A program made the translations under genes and the position numbers. The notes beneath the pieces were generated by a model that saw only the letters and a program-made list of their open reading frames with translations, searched no databases and was not told the origin of the DNA. Below are positions 36,551 through 46,438 of a stretch of DNA of 64,000 nt, in pieces (positions within the stretch are counted from its first letter, which is position 1; each line of letters begins with the position of its first letter). The stretch is from an uncultured bacterium (GTDB lineage Bacteria; Bacillota; Clostridia; UBA1381), in assembly GCA_905215805.1 (NCBI GenBank), contig CAJMRL010000007.1, forward strand, positions 29,849 to 93,848, given 5' to 3'.

Positions 36551-37222
36551 TCATCTGATACTAATAAACAACCCAAGGACACCCACTATTCCCAAGACCA
36601 TAATCGCCACTGCACCGATTTTCTCCGCTAAAATCCCCTCATCGGAAAGCTCTTGCTTTTTATACGCCCATCCGCGCATAAAGAAATGCGACTCGTTAGG
36701 GAAAAGAAAGGTCAATGCTCCTGCCAAATACAAAATGCTTCCGGCTATCACCATCAATATCGATCCCCTAAATTCTGTTTGACTTTTATCTATTCTGCAC
36801 AATGCATCACTAATAATATCCTTACTGACAGAATACCTCTCTTCTTTACCGCCTGTATGCACACTGATAATACCGCTGTACGTAATCGGAAATCCGTCCT
36901 CTCCGCAAAGCTGGTCCTTATCCCAGATGCCGTTAATGACAGTGCCGTCATCATATGTTAATGTCACGTTTTCTTGCGCCCACTGCAAATTTGCCGACTG
37001 CTGTTCGCCGCCAATTATAATTATAAAATCAGTACTTCCATCATTTTTCTGAACGATGATTCTATTATCCGTATTATAATTATATGAGCTGTCACTGCTT
37101 TTATAAAAAAATCTATCTCCGATATAAATACCTTTGCGAAAATTTATTACCCCGGAAAAAACCAAAGCAACAACAAAAACACCGATAATTATTATGTACA
37201 TAATTCTTCTTGACTTAGCCAT
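36551..37222 (-). CDS. Predicted membrane protein of unknown function
   Basis: 223 residues starting MAKSRRIMYIIIIG, with GGAGG 8 nt upstream of the ATG at 37222. One membrane helix lies near residues 8-27. An extracytoplasmic beta-rich stretch of about 120 residues follows, including QQSANLQWAQENVTLTYDDG. Two more helices lie near 150-175 and 200-220. I do not recognise the family. It lies between a GNAT acetyltransferase gene and the deaminase gene, with no functional hint. Confidence 0.75.
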   Translation of the reverse strand: MAKSRRIMYIIIIGVFVVALVFSGVINFRKGIYIGDRFFYKSSDSSYNYNTDNRIIVQKNDGSTDFIIIIGGEQQSANLQWAQENVTLTYDDGTVINGIWDKDQLCGEDGFPITYSGIISVHTGGKEERYSVSKDIISDALCRIDKSQTEFRGSILMVIAGSILYLAGALTFLFPNESHFFMRGWAYKKQELSDEGILAEKIGAVAIMVLGIVGVLGLFISIR

Positions 37223-37280
37223 ATTTTTCACCTCCACAAATATCTCACTTTTCTGTTGTATAAACTTTTACAGTTATGTT

Positions 37281-37877
37281 TTAATGAAGCTCTTCCACAA
37301 AGCAGGGATATTTCTCCTGATATCCTGTATATACCCGCTCAACTCCATCTAAATTCAGCTGATACATTCTAAACGTTACTAATATATTTTTCGGCTGCCA
37401 TTGCTCTTTATAAGAATAACGGTAATTCATACCTATTTTTCTCATTACATAACCGCTGTATGGATTATTAACATCATGTGTCGCTGTGATAAACGGAAAT
37501 TTTACTTTGCGCAGTCTATCTATAACAGCAGCACATGCCTCGCTCGTAATTCCACTATGCCAAAATTCTTTACGCAGAGCATAACCAATATCATTGCTGT
37601 CGCCAATATCATTGATATGTACGTATCCTATAACTTGATTATTCGACTTCAATGATACAGCATAATTATATGCAATGTCTTTTTTATAAAACGGAAATAT
37701 CTTTTCATAAAGATATTTTTCTACTTCCGTATGTGTTTTCATCGGAAACCATGGCAGAAACTTATTGACCTCTTCATCACCGTAAAGCAATATCATATCA
37801 TCAATATCATTATCGGTAAATTTTCTCAATATAAGTCGTTCCGTTTCCAATTCAGGAGTATTTTCATAGTACATCAT
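37281..37877 (-). CDS. GNAT-family N-acetyltransferase
   Basis: About 198 residues. The reading frame opens with GTG at 37883, but that codon lies within the AAGGTG ribosome site; the ATG at 37877 or 37874 is the likelier start. The protein begins YYENTPELETERLILRKF, the RimJ/RimL-like opening, then shows a GIGYALR-like acetyl-CoA region (DIGYALRKEFWHSGITSEA) and NPYSGYVMRKIGMNYRYSYK. These enzymes acetylate protein N-termini or small amines; the substrate is unknown. Confidence 0.88.
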   Translation of the reverse strand: MMYYENTPELETERLILRKFTDNDIDDMILLYGDEEVNKFLPWFPMKTHTEVEKYLYEKIFPFYKKDIAYNYAVSLKSNNQVIGYVHINDIGDSNDIGYALRKEFWHSGITSEACAAVIDRLRKVKFPFITATHDVNNPYSGYVMRKIGMNYRYSYKEQWQPKNILVTFRMYQLNLDGVERVYTGYQEKYPCFVEELH

Positions 37878-37904
37878 TATCACCTTAATAATATTTATCT
37901 CTCT

Positions 37905-38786
37905 TTATTCCATATAATCATTTCTTACAAATGGTTTATCAATTTTTGTATCAACTAAAAGTCCATATTTTTTAGGATGACGATATGCGTTGCCATGCAC
38001 TTCGTTTTCCCTATAATACCTTAACTGCTCCAAATCAAGCTCTGCAATATAAATCCCCTCTTTACCGTCCGCCTGTAAAATACACGTATCCCGCGAGCCG
38101 TCCATCTCGGGGAGATAGACCACTCCGTCAAAAACACTTGAACAGCCGTTGCAGTCGGGTACGGTTTCAGGATAATTACATGTAGCTATAGCTAACATAT
38201 TCTCATATGCCCTGCCGCGAAGCTGAGAAAGACGGTTTATTTCCATCGGACAAGCATTTGGAACAAGAATAAGCTCTGCTCCCTTAAGCATCAAAATCCT
38301 TGCACTTTCAGGGAATTCCCTGTCATAACAAATCATCGCCCCTACATTTATATCTCCGCAGGCTGTATTTAAAGCTGTGACATAAAAATCATCGCCTGCT
38401 GTTAAATTTCTCTCTACGTCAAAATCACATGTATGTACTTTTGCATAAACTAATTTTCTTTCTCCAAATCTATCAAAAAGAACAAATGTATTACGAGGGG
38501 CTTTTTCATATTTTTCAAGCAATGTAATTCCGATAGCCATATTCAGCTCTTTTGCCGTACTGCCGAACGAATTGACAAAAACACTGTCGATAGATACCGC
38601 TTCAGCCTTCCATTCATCTATAGGTCGGTTATAAATATTATATCCATTACTCCACATTTCAGGAAATAATACAATATCCGCACCCATTTCTTTTGCTTTT
38701 CTGCAATATTTAATTCCTTTATCAATATTTTTATTAATTGTATTACATGGTGCTATTTGCAGAAGCGCTATTTTTAACAAATTCAT
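37905..38786 (-). CDS. Carbon-nitrogen hydrolase (nitrilase superfamily)
   Basis: 293 residues with the Glu-Lys-Cys triad visible: glutamate in LFPEMWSNGYN (about 43), lysine in VYAKVHTCDFDVERN (about 118) and cysteine in GAMICYDREFPESA (about 152). Members are amidases, N-carbamoyl hydrolases or omega-amidases that act on C-N bonds of small molecules in the cytoplasm. It lies 27 bp upstream of the GNAT gene and could be cotranscribed with it. Confidence 0.93.
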   Translation of the reverse strand: MNLLKIALLQIAPCNTINKNIDKGIKYCRKAKEMGADIVLFPEMWSNGYNIYNRPIDEWKAEAVSIDSVFVNSFGSTAKELNMAIGITLLEKYEKAPRNTFVLFDRFGERKLVYAKVHTCDFDVERNLTAGDDFYVTALNTACGDINVGAMICYDREFPESARILMLKGAELILVPNACPMEINRLSQLRGRAYENMLAIATCNYPETVPDCNGCSSVFDGVVYLPEMDGSRDTCILQADGKEGIYIAELDLEQLRYYRENEVHGNAYRHPKKYGLLVDTKIDKPFVRNDYME

Positions 38787-38897
38787 TATTCTTCATCCTT
38801 TTTTATTGACAAAACGACAAATTTTTGTTTATTAATCAACTAAATTATACCACACATATAATAAAAAAGCAAGTTTGAAAATGTATATATAATAAAA

Positions 38898-38940
38898 CAA
38901 CAGCTCTCAAATGCCGTATTCCGGCGCTTGAGAACTGTTG
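38898..38940 (-). terminator. Terminator of the large secreted-protein gene
   Basis: CAACAG/CTGTTG arms with inner TCTCAA/TTGAGA and GCCG/CGGC pairs form a long, slightly interrupted stem directly after the stop at 38946. Confidence 0.75.
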
Positions 38941-38945
38941 ACCTT

Positions 38946-41105
38946 CTAAAGCTCAAAATGTTCTGTTTTATTTATTACAATCTCATTTCCAACTTTATAG
39001 ATAGATGAAATGTCCTCCGAAGCTGTGATATGCTTCCACGTCAAGGCATCAAACGAATAATAAAACTCTCTGCCTTCCGCATAATAATATATATTTCCTA
39101 TAGCATCTATATAAGTCGGATTAAATCCTTCATATGTTTTTTCGGTAAAGTTTATTCCATCGCTGCTTAAATATATCTTTCCGTTCTTGCATTTTGCAAC
39201 ATATTCTCCGTAATTCCAGCATGGCATCTGCGTATCCGAACTCATATTCCATACAGCCGTATCATTTGAATACACCGGCGTTCCTGCCTTTACATAATAT
39301 AAATCCTTTGCAGCTGTAAAGGCTGTCGGATAATAATCAAACTCATGCTTTGATACCATATGGAAATTTTCGTCAAGGAAGTACACTGTTCTAAAGAAAT
39401 CACAAACCTGATAATATGGTATTCCATCATATATTGTGGCTTTTAACATATATCCGTTACCGGTATATTTCAGCTCATACTCACTCCAGTTTCCATATAC
39501 AGTATATTTTACATCGTCTTCAAGCGGTACTTCCCTCCAGCTTTCAAGATCATCGGAAATATAAAGCTTTCTGTTTTCCCATTTATAAAATTCACGTCCG
39601 GTATAATTATAATCCTTTATGATCTCTTGTCTGCCCGATTTATACACTTCTACCATCTGCGGAGTATCCGTAATGGTAAGCGCATTTTCTATACCTCCGG
39701 CATAATTTGTTGTAAGCACCACCTGCAAATTAAAGGTAGTTGTCTTCTGCGGAGGAATCTCTACACATGCCATGGTATTCTTAACACGCGCCGCATTATA
39801 TCCTTTACACACCGCGTAAGGCGTCATCAGATTACCATTCTCATCACGAAGTATAACCACTATATTTGAACCTGTATTCGGTACATAATTTATATACCTT
39901 ATCATTCCGCCGTTATTTGTTATACTTATATTGTAATTATACAGTACTCCATAATTTCCGAGATTGCAGGCATATTCCGTTCCTTCATCTTCCTTCAGCA
40001 GCCTGTTGGGAGAATAGTTTATTTTCATTCCCTCTCCCTTTACATATTCTGATAAGTCAGTATGCTCTGTATCAAAATACCATATGGTATCAGTATCCTT
40101 TACATTTTTTCCGTAATAATTCACCTTAGACGGATCATTGTACTTAAATTCAAGCATATCGGATTCTGCGCTTATCAGGTTTGACCAAGGATCGGCTCTT
40201 GGATTAAGATGCGTATACCATTTGTCTGTTTCATTTCCCTCCGGCATATATGAATTATATACCTTTACCGGAAGAGTAGTATCCGACCATGTATAGTCGT
40301 CAATCGTATAGCTTAATGAAGCGTCCACTCTATTCAGACCGTCCGATATTCCTTTATACTGTCTGTCGCGGTCATATGAACCATATGCGGAATTCTCTAT
40401 AAATCCCGAACGGTCCCCTATTGTTCCGTTTGATCTCAAAGCCGCTACATTTACATCGCATTTTCCCGATACTATTGTAAAATCAGCCATAATATTTACA
40501 GGCCTGTAAAACGGAACTACATCATAATTCGGTATATACTGAGAAAGCCATACAGACTCTCCTGCTTTTATATTTATAGTTACAGGTTCTATCGACTGCG
40601 GATTATATTCCGTTCCGGAATCTATCTGCTTTATGGGAAGTCCCAAATAACTCGACCACGCATTAAAGCATCCCCATTCATCCTCACTTGTATATGATGT
40701 TCCCTCATACCAGTATTGCCTGTTTTGCGGCACCTCAAATCCTACAGACGTAAGATTAATAACAGTATCCTCTTCAGCACGGAAAATCACATCAACCTCT
40801 ATATCAAATCCTGCCTCGAGAATCGTGTAGCCGTCGTCGGAACGTTCCTCGGTATGATTTACATGCGAAATAAACATTGCATATTTATCAGGAGTCAGAT
40901 CCTCATTGTTCATAATATACTTAGGTCTTTCGTTTGAAATGTCCGCAAGATCGCTGCGTCTTATAAACTCGTGATTGTTGCAGTATATATACTTTCCGCT
41001 GTTATCCTGAGTAAAACGCAAATCCACGCTCTCAACCGCATACGCCTGAGCCGCTCCTCCGATAAGAACCGCCGAGGCAGCCGCAGCAATTAATAATTTT
41101 TTCAT
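38946..41105 (-). CDS. Large secreted protein of unknown function with Asp-box-like C-terminal repeats
   Basis: 719 residues. The ATG at 41105 has an AAAAGGAG site; the signal peptide MKKLLIAAAASAVLIGGAAQ ends near AQAYA. The body is rich in Tyr, Trp and Asn, with no recognised catalytic motif. The last 200 residues contain three related segments, KLYISDDLESWREV, KIYLSSDGINFTEK and EFYYSFDALTWKHI, resembling Asp-box (SxDxxxxW) turns of beta-propellers such as sialidase-like folds. It may bind cell-surface or plant polysaccharide, but this is only inferred from composition and repeats. It follows the queA-tgt operon but is separated from it by a terminator. Confidence 0.7.
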   Translation of the reverse strand: MKKLLIAAAASAVLIGGAAQAYAVESVDLRFTQDNSGKYIYCNNHEFIRRSDLADISNERPKYIMNNEDLTPDKYAMFISHVNHTEERSDDGYTILEAGFDIEVDVIFRAEEDTVINLTSVGFEVPQNRQYWYEGTSYTSEDEWGCFNAWSSYLGLPIKQIDSGTEYNPQSIEPVTINIKAGESVWLSQYIPNYDVVPFYRPVNIMADFTIVSGKCDVNVAALRSNGTIGDRSGFIENSAYGSYDRDRQYKGISDGLNRVDASLSYTIDDYTWSDTTLPVKVYNSYMPEGNETDKWYTHLNPRADPWSNLISAESDMLEFKYNDPSKVNYYGKNVKDTDTIWYFDTEHTDLSEYVKGEGMKINYSPNRLLKEDEGTEYACNLGNYGVLYNYNISITNNGGMIRYINYVPNTGSNIVVILRDENGNLMTPYAVCKGYNAARVKNTMACVEIPPQKTTTFNLQVVLTTNYAGGIENALTITDTPQMVEVYKSGRQEIIKDYNYTGREFYKWENRKLYISDDLESWREVPLEDDVKYTVYGNWSEYELKYTGNGYMLKATIYDGIPYYQVCDFFRTVYFLDENFHMVSKHEFDYYPTAFTAAKDLYYVKAGTPVYSNDTAVWNMSSDTQMPCWNYGEYVAKCKNGKIYLSSDGINFTEKTYEGFNPTYIDAIGNIYYYAEGREFYYSFDALTWKHITASEDISSIYKVGNEIVINKTEHFEL

Positions 41106-41170
41106 ACACACTCTCCTTTTCTACATATATTATTGCCCATTCAGAGGCAAAATGTACATATAAAAGCAAA

Positions 41171-41200
41171 AAATTCCTCATTTCAGACTGAGGAATTTTT
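41171..41200 (-). terminator. Terminator after tgt
   Basis: AAATTCCTCA (41171-41180) and TGAGGAATTT (41189-41198) form a perfect 10-bp stem, followed on the minus strand by a T run. It closes the run ending with tgt. Confidence 0.85.
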
Positions 41201-41209
41201 CGCATTTGT

Positions 41210-42343
41210 TTATTGAATACGTCTTGAAAGCTTTTCCGTATTTTCCTTCCTGAACTCCTCAAAGCGATCCTCTTCAATCGCTTTCCTTATACGAGCCATA
41301 AGCTCATTATAGAAATACAAATTGTGTATAACGCTCAGCCGCATACCAAGCATTTCCTTTGCTTTAAATAAATGACGTATATAAGCGCGTGAGAAATTGC
41401 GGCAGGTCGGGCAATTGCACTCCTCATCTATCGGCCTTGTATCAAGCTCATATTTTTGGTTGAGCAGATTCATTGTGCCGTGACGAGTAAATATAAAGGC
41501 ATGTCTTGCATTTCTTGACGCCATGACACAGTCAAAGAAATCAACTCCTCTTGCCACAGCCTCTATAATGTTTGACGGAGTTCCTACGCCCATTAAATAT
41601 CTTGGCTTATCATAAGGCGCAAACGGAAGTACCTCATCAAGAATATGATACATGACCTCCGTGCTTTCCCCTACGGCAAGACCGCCAATAGCATACCCCG
41701 GCAAATCAAGCTCCGCAATTTTTTTCATATGCTCTATTCTTAAATCATCATATGTTCCGCCTTGATTTATTCCAAATAAAAGCTGTTCCTTATTTAAAGT
41801 GTCCGGAAGCGAATTAAGTCTTTTCATCTCTTCCTTACAGCGTACAAGCCAACGATAAGTTCTGTCTATGGAATTTTTTACATATTCATACGGCGCCGGA
41901 TTCTCTATACATTCGTCAAACGCCATCGCTATCGTAGAACCCAGATTCGACTGTATCTGCATACTTTCTTCCGGTCCCATAAAAATACGCCGTCCATCTA
42001 TATGAGATGCAAAAGTTACCCCTTCCTCACTTATTCTGCGCAGCCCCGCAAGCGAAAACACCTGAAATCCTCCGCTGTCGGTAAGAATCGGTCCGTCCCA
42101 ATTCATAAATTTATGCAGTCCGCCAAGCTGTTTTATAATCTTGTCTCCCGGACGAAGATGCAGATGATATGTGTTGCACAGCTCAACCTGACATCCTATC
42201 TCCTTTAAATCAAGAGATGATACCGCCCCTTTTATCGCCGCTGCTGTTCCTACATTTTGAAAAACCGGCGTCTGAACAACTCCGTGAACTGTACGGAATT
42301 CACCTCTTCTTGCCTTTCCGTTTGTGTGTAGTATCTTAAACAT
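41210..42343 (-). CDS. tgt: tRNA-guanine transglycosylase
   Basis: 377 residues. It exchanges guanine 34 of GUN-anticodon tRNAs for preQ1. The stretch beginning TDSGGFQVFSL contains the catalytic-site aspartate, the core also shows IAMAFDECIE, GVDFFDCVMASRNARHAF contains the second aspartate, and the zinc site is CNCPTCRNFSRAYIRHL. It follows queA by 17 bp; QueA then acts on the inserted preQ1, so both steps of the pathway are adjacent. Confidence 0.97.
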   Translation of the reverse strand: MFKILHTNGKARRGEFRTVHGVVQTPVFQNVGTAAAIKGAVSSLDLKEIGCQVELCNTYHLHLRPGDKIIKQLGGLHKFMNWDGPILTDSGGFQVFSLAGLRRISEEGVTFASHIDGRRIFMGPEESMQIQSNLGSTIAMAFDECIENPAPYEYVKNSIDRTYRWLVRCKEEMKRLNSLPDTLNKEQLLFGINQGGTYDDLRIEHMKKIAELDLPGYAIGGLAVGESTEVMYHILDEVLPFAPYDKPRYLMGVGTPSNIIEAVARGVDFFDCVMASRNARHAFIFTRHGTMNLLNQKYELDTRPIDEECNCPTCRNFSRAYIRHLFKAKEMLGMRLSVIHNLYFYNELMARIRKAIEEDRFEEFRKENTEKLSRRIQ

Positions 42344-42360
42344 AAATAACCTTTCTGTTT

Positions 42361-43386
42361 TTAATATATAAACATAGCATCTCCAAAGGAGAAAAATCTA
42401 TATTTTTCTTCCACTGCCGTTTTATATGCGTTAAGTACATTTTCACGTCCCGCAAGTGCGCTTACAAGCATAATAAGCGTTGATTCAGGAAGATGAAAAT
42501 TTGTTATCAGCGCATCTATAACATGAAACTCCTTGCCGGGATATATAAAAATATCAGTCCAGCCTGTTTTCGCTTTAAGCGGCAGTCCATCCATGCCACA
42601 GGTTTCAAGAGTTCTTGTAGCTGTAGTTCCTACCGATATAACTCTTTTCCCTGCCGCCTTCGTCTTGTTCACAAGCTCCGCCGTTTCCTCAGGTAGTATA
42701 TAAAATTCAGAGTGCATTTTATGCTCTGAAATTTCATCCGCCTTTACCGGACGGAATGTTCCCAAGCCTACATGAAGCGTAACATATCCTACCTTTATTC
42801 CCTTATCTTTAATTTTTTCAATAAGCTCCGGAGTAAAATGCAGTCCTGCTGTCGGCGCGGCGGCGCTTCCCGGATTTTTGGCATATACCGTCTGGTAACG
42901 ATCCTTATCTTCAAGTTTTTTTGTTATATACGGCGGCAAAGGCATTTCACCAAGCCTATCCAAAACCTCCTCGAAGACTCCCTCATACTCGAAGCGTACA
43001 AGCCGGTTTCCGTCATTTATAACCTCAAGTATTTCCGCTTTAAGCTCGCCGTTGCCAAATACAAATCTTGCTCCCGGCTTGGCTCTTCTTCCCGGTTTTA
43101 ATATTACCTCCCACGTATCGAGAGTATGCTTATGCAAAAGCAGAAATTCTATCGCTCCGCCGGTATCTTCCTTTACTCCGTAAAGACGTGCAGGAAGAAC
43201 CTTTGTATCATTAAGTATTAGACAATCACCTTCGTCAAGCATATCAACAATATCATAAAAATGCTTGTGCTCTATTTTCCCTGTATGCTTATCAAGAGTC
43301 ATAAGCCTTGAAGCGCTTCTGTCCTTGAGAGGCTCCTGAGCTATAAGCTCCTGCGGAAGATCATAATAAAAATCAGATGTTTTCAA
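42361..43386 (-). CDS. queA: S-adenosylmethionine:tRNA ribosyltransferase-isomerase
   Basis: 341 residues, standard length. It transfers the ribosyl part of SAM to preQ1 in tRNA to make epoxyqueuosine. Family features are the opening TSDFYYDLPQELIAQEPL, RDRSASRLM-like text (DRSASRLMTLDKHTG), PGSAAAPTAGLHFTPELIEK, TLHVGLGTFRPVKADEISEH and NFHLPESTLIMLVSALAG. It lies 23 bp after a GH25 lysozyme gene, which separates it from ruvB. Confidence 0.97.
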   Translation of the reverse strand: MKTSDFYYDLPQELIAQEPLKDRSASRLMTLDKHTGKIEHKHFYDIVDMLDEGDCLILNDTKVLPARLYGVKEDTGGAIEFLLLHKHTLDTWEVILKPGRRAKPGARFVFGNGELKAEILEVINDGNRLVRFEYEGVFEEVLDRLGEMPLPPYITKKLEDKDRYQTVYAKNPGSAAAPTAGLHFTPELIEKIKDKGIKVGYVTLHVGLGTFRPVKADEISEHKMHSEFYILPEETAELVNKTKAAGKRVISVGTTATRTLETCGMDGLPLKAKTGWTDIFIYPGKEFHVIDALITNFHLPESTLIMLVSALAGRENVLNAYKTAVEEKYRFFSFGDAMFIY

Positions 43387-43409
43387 AATTTTTCCTCTTT
43401 TCGCTAATA

Positions 43410-44684
43410 TTACTTAGATGTAACTACTCGCTTTTGTCCGTACCAGTAATTCATATCTATATCGCCGTTCATTCCGGCAACACTTCCCTGCGATGTATAT
43501 TGCCACATGGTATATTTACCTGTATATGTACATTCCGTATTATACTGTGCTACCCATTTATACCATGTTGGGTTAGAAAAAGCACTGTCAGTTAAAATAT
43601 TTGTCCACCAATATGTGTTGGCATATATTCCCACATCATAGCCTGCCGCCTGTATCTTATCACAAAACGTTTGCGCCATCTGCCCAAGCTGCTCAGCGGG
43701 AAGCTTTCCCTGCTTTTCTTCTTCCATATCATAGTATACAGGGAAGCTCAAATCATAATCTTTAATAAGTCTTAGAACATGATCGGCTTCGCTTGAAGAA
43801 TTTTCAACGCTCATTGCATATGAATATATATATACTCCAAACGGTATACCGTATTTTGTACACGCATCCGCATTCTGCTTAAACTTCTTGTCGTCCTGCT
43901 CTGTCAGATCCTGTCCATATCCTATGCTTAAAATCGCAAAATCAATCTCATCCTTAGCTTTTTCCCAATCTATATCATTTTGCCAATGACTTACGTCAAC
44001 GCCCTGCATTATAAATTCAGTATTCAGATCTACTCCTGTTACACCCTCGTCGCTGCCCAGCACACCTCCGGACGGCTTAGATTGGTTTGGATTTTGAGTT
44101 GCCTGAGGCTTAGATTGGTTCTGTGAACCCGATGGATTCTGCGTACTCGGTTCCATTGTAGCAGGTGTATTCATTGATTCATACGCATTCGGTGAGTTTA
44201 CGAATATCGTACCATGATTTCCGTCAAACACAACATCCATTCCCATTGTTTCGCTTATAAATCTGAGCGGTACCATTGTTTTGGTTTCTCCGCCTACTTT
44301 TGTAATAAGCTTGGGAACAACATTATCCGGAATAGTTTTTCTTTCTCCGTTTATTACCGCTACATTGTCGTTTATCCTCATAGTTATAGAGGTGCTTCCA
44401 TATGATATATACACAGTCTGTGTTTCTCCTGCGTAATCAACTGTAGCCCCCATCTCTTCAAATATTTCTCGTACAGGAACAAGCGCCCTATCATTAAATA
44501 TTATAGGTTCAAGCGGGAGATTATTCATTGATTTCTCATTAACTACGAGCTTGTACACTTCTCCCTCATATTTATGGGTAACATTGTCATAGCTTATATC
44601 AAATGCTGATACGGGCATGACTGATACCGCAGTGCTTGCACAAATAATCGCTGTACTAAAAAATAATTTAAATTTATTCATCAT
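43410..44684 (-). CDS. Secreted GH25 lysozyme with N-terminal copper-amine-oxidase-like stalk domain
   Basis: About 424 residues. GTG at 44690 lies inside the ribosome site, so the ATG at 44684 or 44681 is preferred. A signal peptide ends near VSAFD. Residues about 35-165 form a stalk-type domain (INGERKTIPDN, MVPLRFISETMGMDV) common in clostridial surface proteins. A low-complexity Pro/Ser/Gln/Asn linker follows (about 170-205). The GH25 muramidase domain then shows the catalytic start GVDVSHWQNDIDW (about 228-240), the DxE pair in YYDMEEEKQG and the C-terminal DMNYWYGQK. It cleaves muramic-acid linkages of peptidoglycan, probably in wall remodelling. It interrupts the usual ruvAB-queA-tgt order. 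Confidence 0.92.
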   Translation of the reverse strand: MMNKFKLFFSTAIICASTAVSVMPVSAFDISYDNVTHKYEGEVYKLVVNEKSMNNLPLEPIIFNDRALVPVREIFEEMGATVDYAGETQTVYISYGSTSITMRINDNVAVINGERKTIPDNVVPKLITKVGGETKTMVPLRFISETMGMDVVFDGNHGTIFVNSPNAYESMNTPATMEPSTQNPSGSQNQSKPQATQNPNQSKPSGGVLGSDEGVTGVDLNTEFIMQGVDVSHWQNDIDWEKAKDEIDFAILSIGYGQDLTEQDDKKFKQNADACTKYGIPFGVYIYSYAMSVENSSSEADHVLRLIKDYDLSFPVYYDMEEEKQGKLPAEQLGQMAQTFCDKIQAAGYDVGIYANTYWWTNILTDSAFSNPTWYKWVAQYNTECTYTGKYTMWQYTSQGSVAGMNGDIDMNYWYGQKRVVTSK

Positions 44685-44753
44685 TACCACCTTTTATTTT
44701 TAACAACATTATGACGATTGAAACTATATAATATATTCCTATCCTCAAACATT

Positions 44754-45764
44754 TTATTGTATAAACGGAATGTCAAAATGGTCATACGCCTGCTTTGTTG
44801 CAATCCTTCCCCTCGGTGTCCTTGCTATAAATCCAAGCTGTAATAAATACGGCTCATATACGTCTTCAATTGTATTCGCATCTTCTCCTATTGTTGCGGC
44901 AAGAGTATCCAGCCCTACCGGTCCTCCGCCAAAATTATCGATCATTGCCATAAGCATCCGCCTGTCTATAATGTCAAGCCCCAGCTCATCCACTTCCATC
45001 ATCTTCAGCGCTTCATCCGCAACTCGCCAAGTTATTTTTCCTCCGCCGCGTACCTGCGCAAAATCACGAACGCGTTTTAAAAAACGGTTTGCTATTCTCG
45101 GAGTCCCTCTTGAGCGGGATGCGATTTCCGCTGCCCCATCGCTGTCTATTTCAACATTCAACAGCCCTGCGCTTCTCATCACTATTTTACATAGGTCCTC
45201 CGTACTGTACAGCTCAAGCCTGCTTATAACTCCAAAACGATCCCTTAACGGCGCCGTTAACAATCCAGCTCTTGTTGTAGCTCCAACAAGTGTAAACTTA
45301 GGCAAATCTATTCTTATCGATTTTGCCGCCGGTCCTTTTCCTATAATAATATCAAGCGCATAATCCTCCATCGCCGGATAAAGAATTTCTTCAACCGTCC
45401 TCGACATTCTATGTATCTCATCTATAAAAAGTATATCATGCTCTGAAAGATTTGTCAAAATAGCGGCCAAATCCCCGGCTTTTTCAATTGCCGGTCCGGA
45501 AGTAATTCTTATATTTACTCCCATCTCGTTTGCTATTATTCCGGCAAGAGTTGTTTTTCCCAAACCGGGAGGTCCGTAAAGCAAAACATGATCAAGAGCT
45601 TCATGTCTTTCCTTTGCCGCTTCTATATATATTTTAAGGTTTTCCTTTGCCTTATCCTGTCCAACATACTCATCAAGATTTCTCGGACGCAGACCGTATT
45701 CAATTTCACTGTCCTCTTCTGTAAATCCCTCTGTCACAAAGCGTTCATTTTCATCAAACATCAT
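44754..45764 (-). CDS. ruvB: Holliday junction DNA helicase RuvB
   Basis: 336 residues. The AAA+ motor of branch migration: Walker A GPPGLGKTTLAG (about 64-75), Walker B DEIHRM, sensor segment GATTRAGLLTAPLRDRFG and a C-terminal winged helix (LQLGFIARTPRGRIATKQAY). It works with RuvA on four-way junctions. It follows ruvA by 19 bp. RuvC is encoded separately at 52.0 kb. Confidence 0.98.
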   Translation of the reverse strand: MMFDENERFVTEGFTEEDSEIEYGLRPRNLDEYVGQDKAKENLKIYIEAAKERHEALDHVLLYGPPGLGKTTLAGIIANEMGVNIRITSGPAIEKAGDLAAILTNLSEHDILFIDEIHRMSRTVEEILYPAMEDYALDIIIGKGPAAKSIRIDLPKFTLVGATTRAGLLTAPLRDRFGVISRLELYSTEDLCKIVMRSAGLLNVEIDSDGAAEIASRSRGTPRIANRFLKRVRDFAQVRGGGKITWRVADEALKMMEVDELGLDIIDRRMLMAMIDNFGGGPVGLDTLAATIGEDANTIEDVYEPYLLQLGFIARTPRGRIATKQAYDHFDIPFIQ

Positions 45765-45783
45765 TAGCTCTCACCTCTTTTGA

Positions 45784-46374
45784 TTACATCAGCCTTACAA
45801 GCGCCTGTTTAATAATCTCTTCCACTGTCAAAGACGCGTCAACCCCTGCAACAGCGCTTTGTGCGTCAGTTATGCTGTAACCCAATACCAAAAGCGCGCT
45901 TACTGCTTCACTCCTGCTGTCGCTGCCGACTTCATTTATGCTCTCTGCTTTGCCGCCGGCTTCTATATCAGCCTTTTTTATCTTATCCTTCAGCTCAAGC
46001 ACTATTCGCTTTGCGACCTTAGGTCCTACTCCCGGCGCCTTTGTGATAGCTTTTATATCATCAAAAATAACCGCTTGCGCAAAAGCCGCCGGAGTCAGTA
46101 CCGAAAGTACCGAAAGCGCTACCTTTGCTCCAACACCGGAAACAGACAACAGCTGCATAAAAAGAGTTTTTTCCTCAAGTGTTGCAAAACCATAAAGCTC
46201 ATGCGCATCCTCACGCACATTAAGATATGTATATACCGTAACTTCGCTTCCCTGCACCCCTACATTTTGTATAGTATTTAACGAAGTGTATATCATATAT
46301 CCTACTCCATGAGCATCTACAACAATGTAATTTTCACCTCTGAGAGCGAGTTTTCCTTTAATATAATAGTACAT
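45784..46374 (-). CDS. ruvA: Holliday junction DNA helicase subunit RuvA
   Basis: 196 residues: N-terminal OB-like domain (MYYYIKGKLALRGENYIVVD), helix-hairpin-helix motifs (LLSVSGVGAKVALSVLS and ITKAPGVGPKVAKRIVLEL) and a C-terminal RuvB-binding domain (about 150-196). RuvA holds the junction while RuvB pumps DNA. It is the first gene of the ruvAB-lysozyme-queA-tgt run, with a perfect consensus promoter. Confidence 0.98.
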   Translation of the reverse strand: MYYYIKGKLALRGENYIVVDAHGVGYMIYTSLNTIQNVGVQGSEVTVYTYLNVREDAHELYGFATLEEKTLFMQLLSVSGVGAKVALSVLSVLTPAAFAQAVIFDDIKAITKAPGVGPKVAKRIVLELKDKIKKADIEAGGKAESINEVGSDSRSEAVSALLVLGYSITDAQSAVAGVDASLTVEEIIKQALVRLM

Positions 46375-46438
46375 TTAATACTTCCTTTTTAACCTATAAT
46401 ATGTATTGACCCAAAAGATAAAAACTCCGACATTATAT

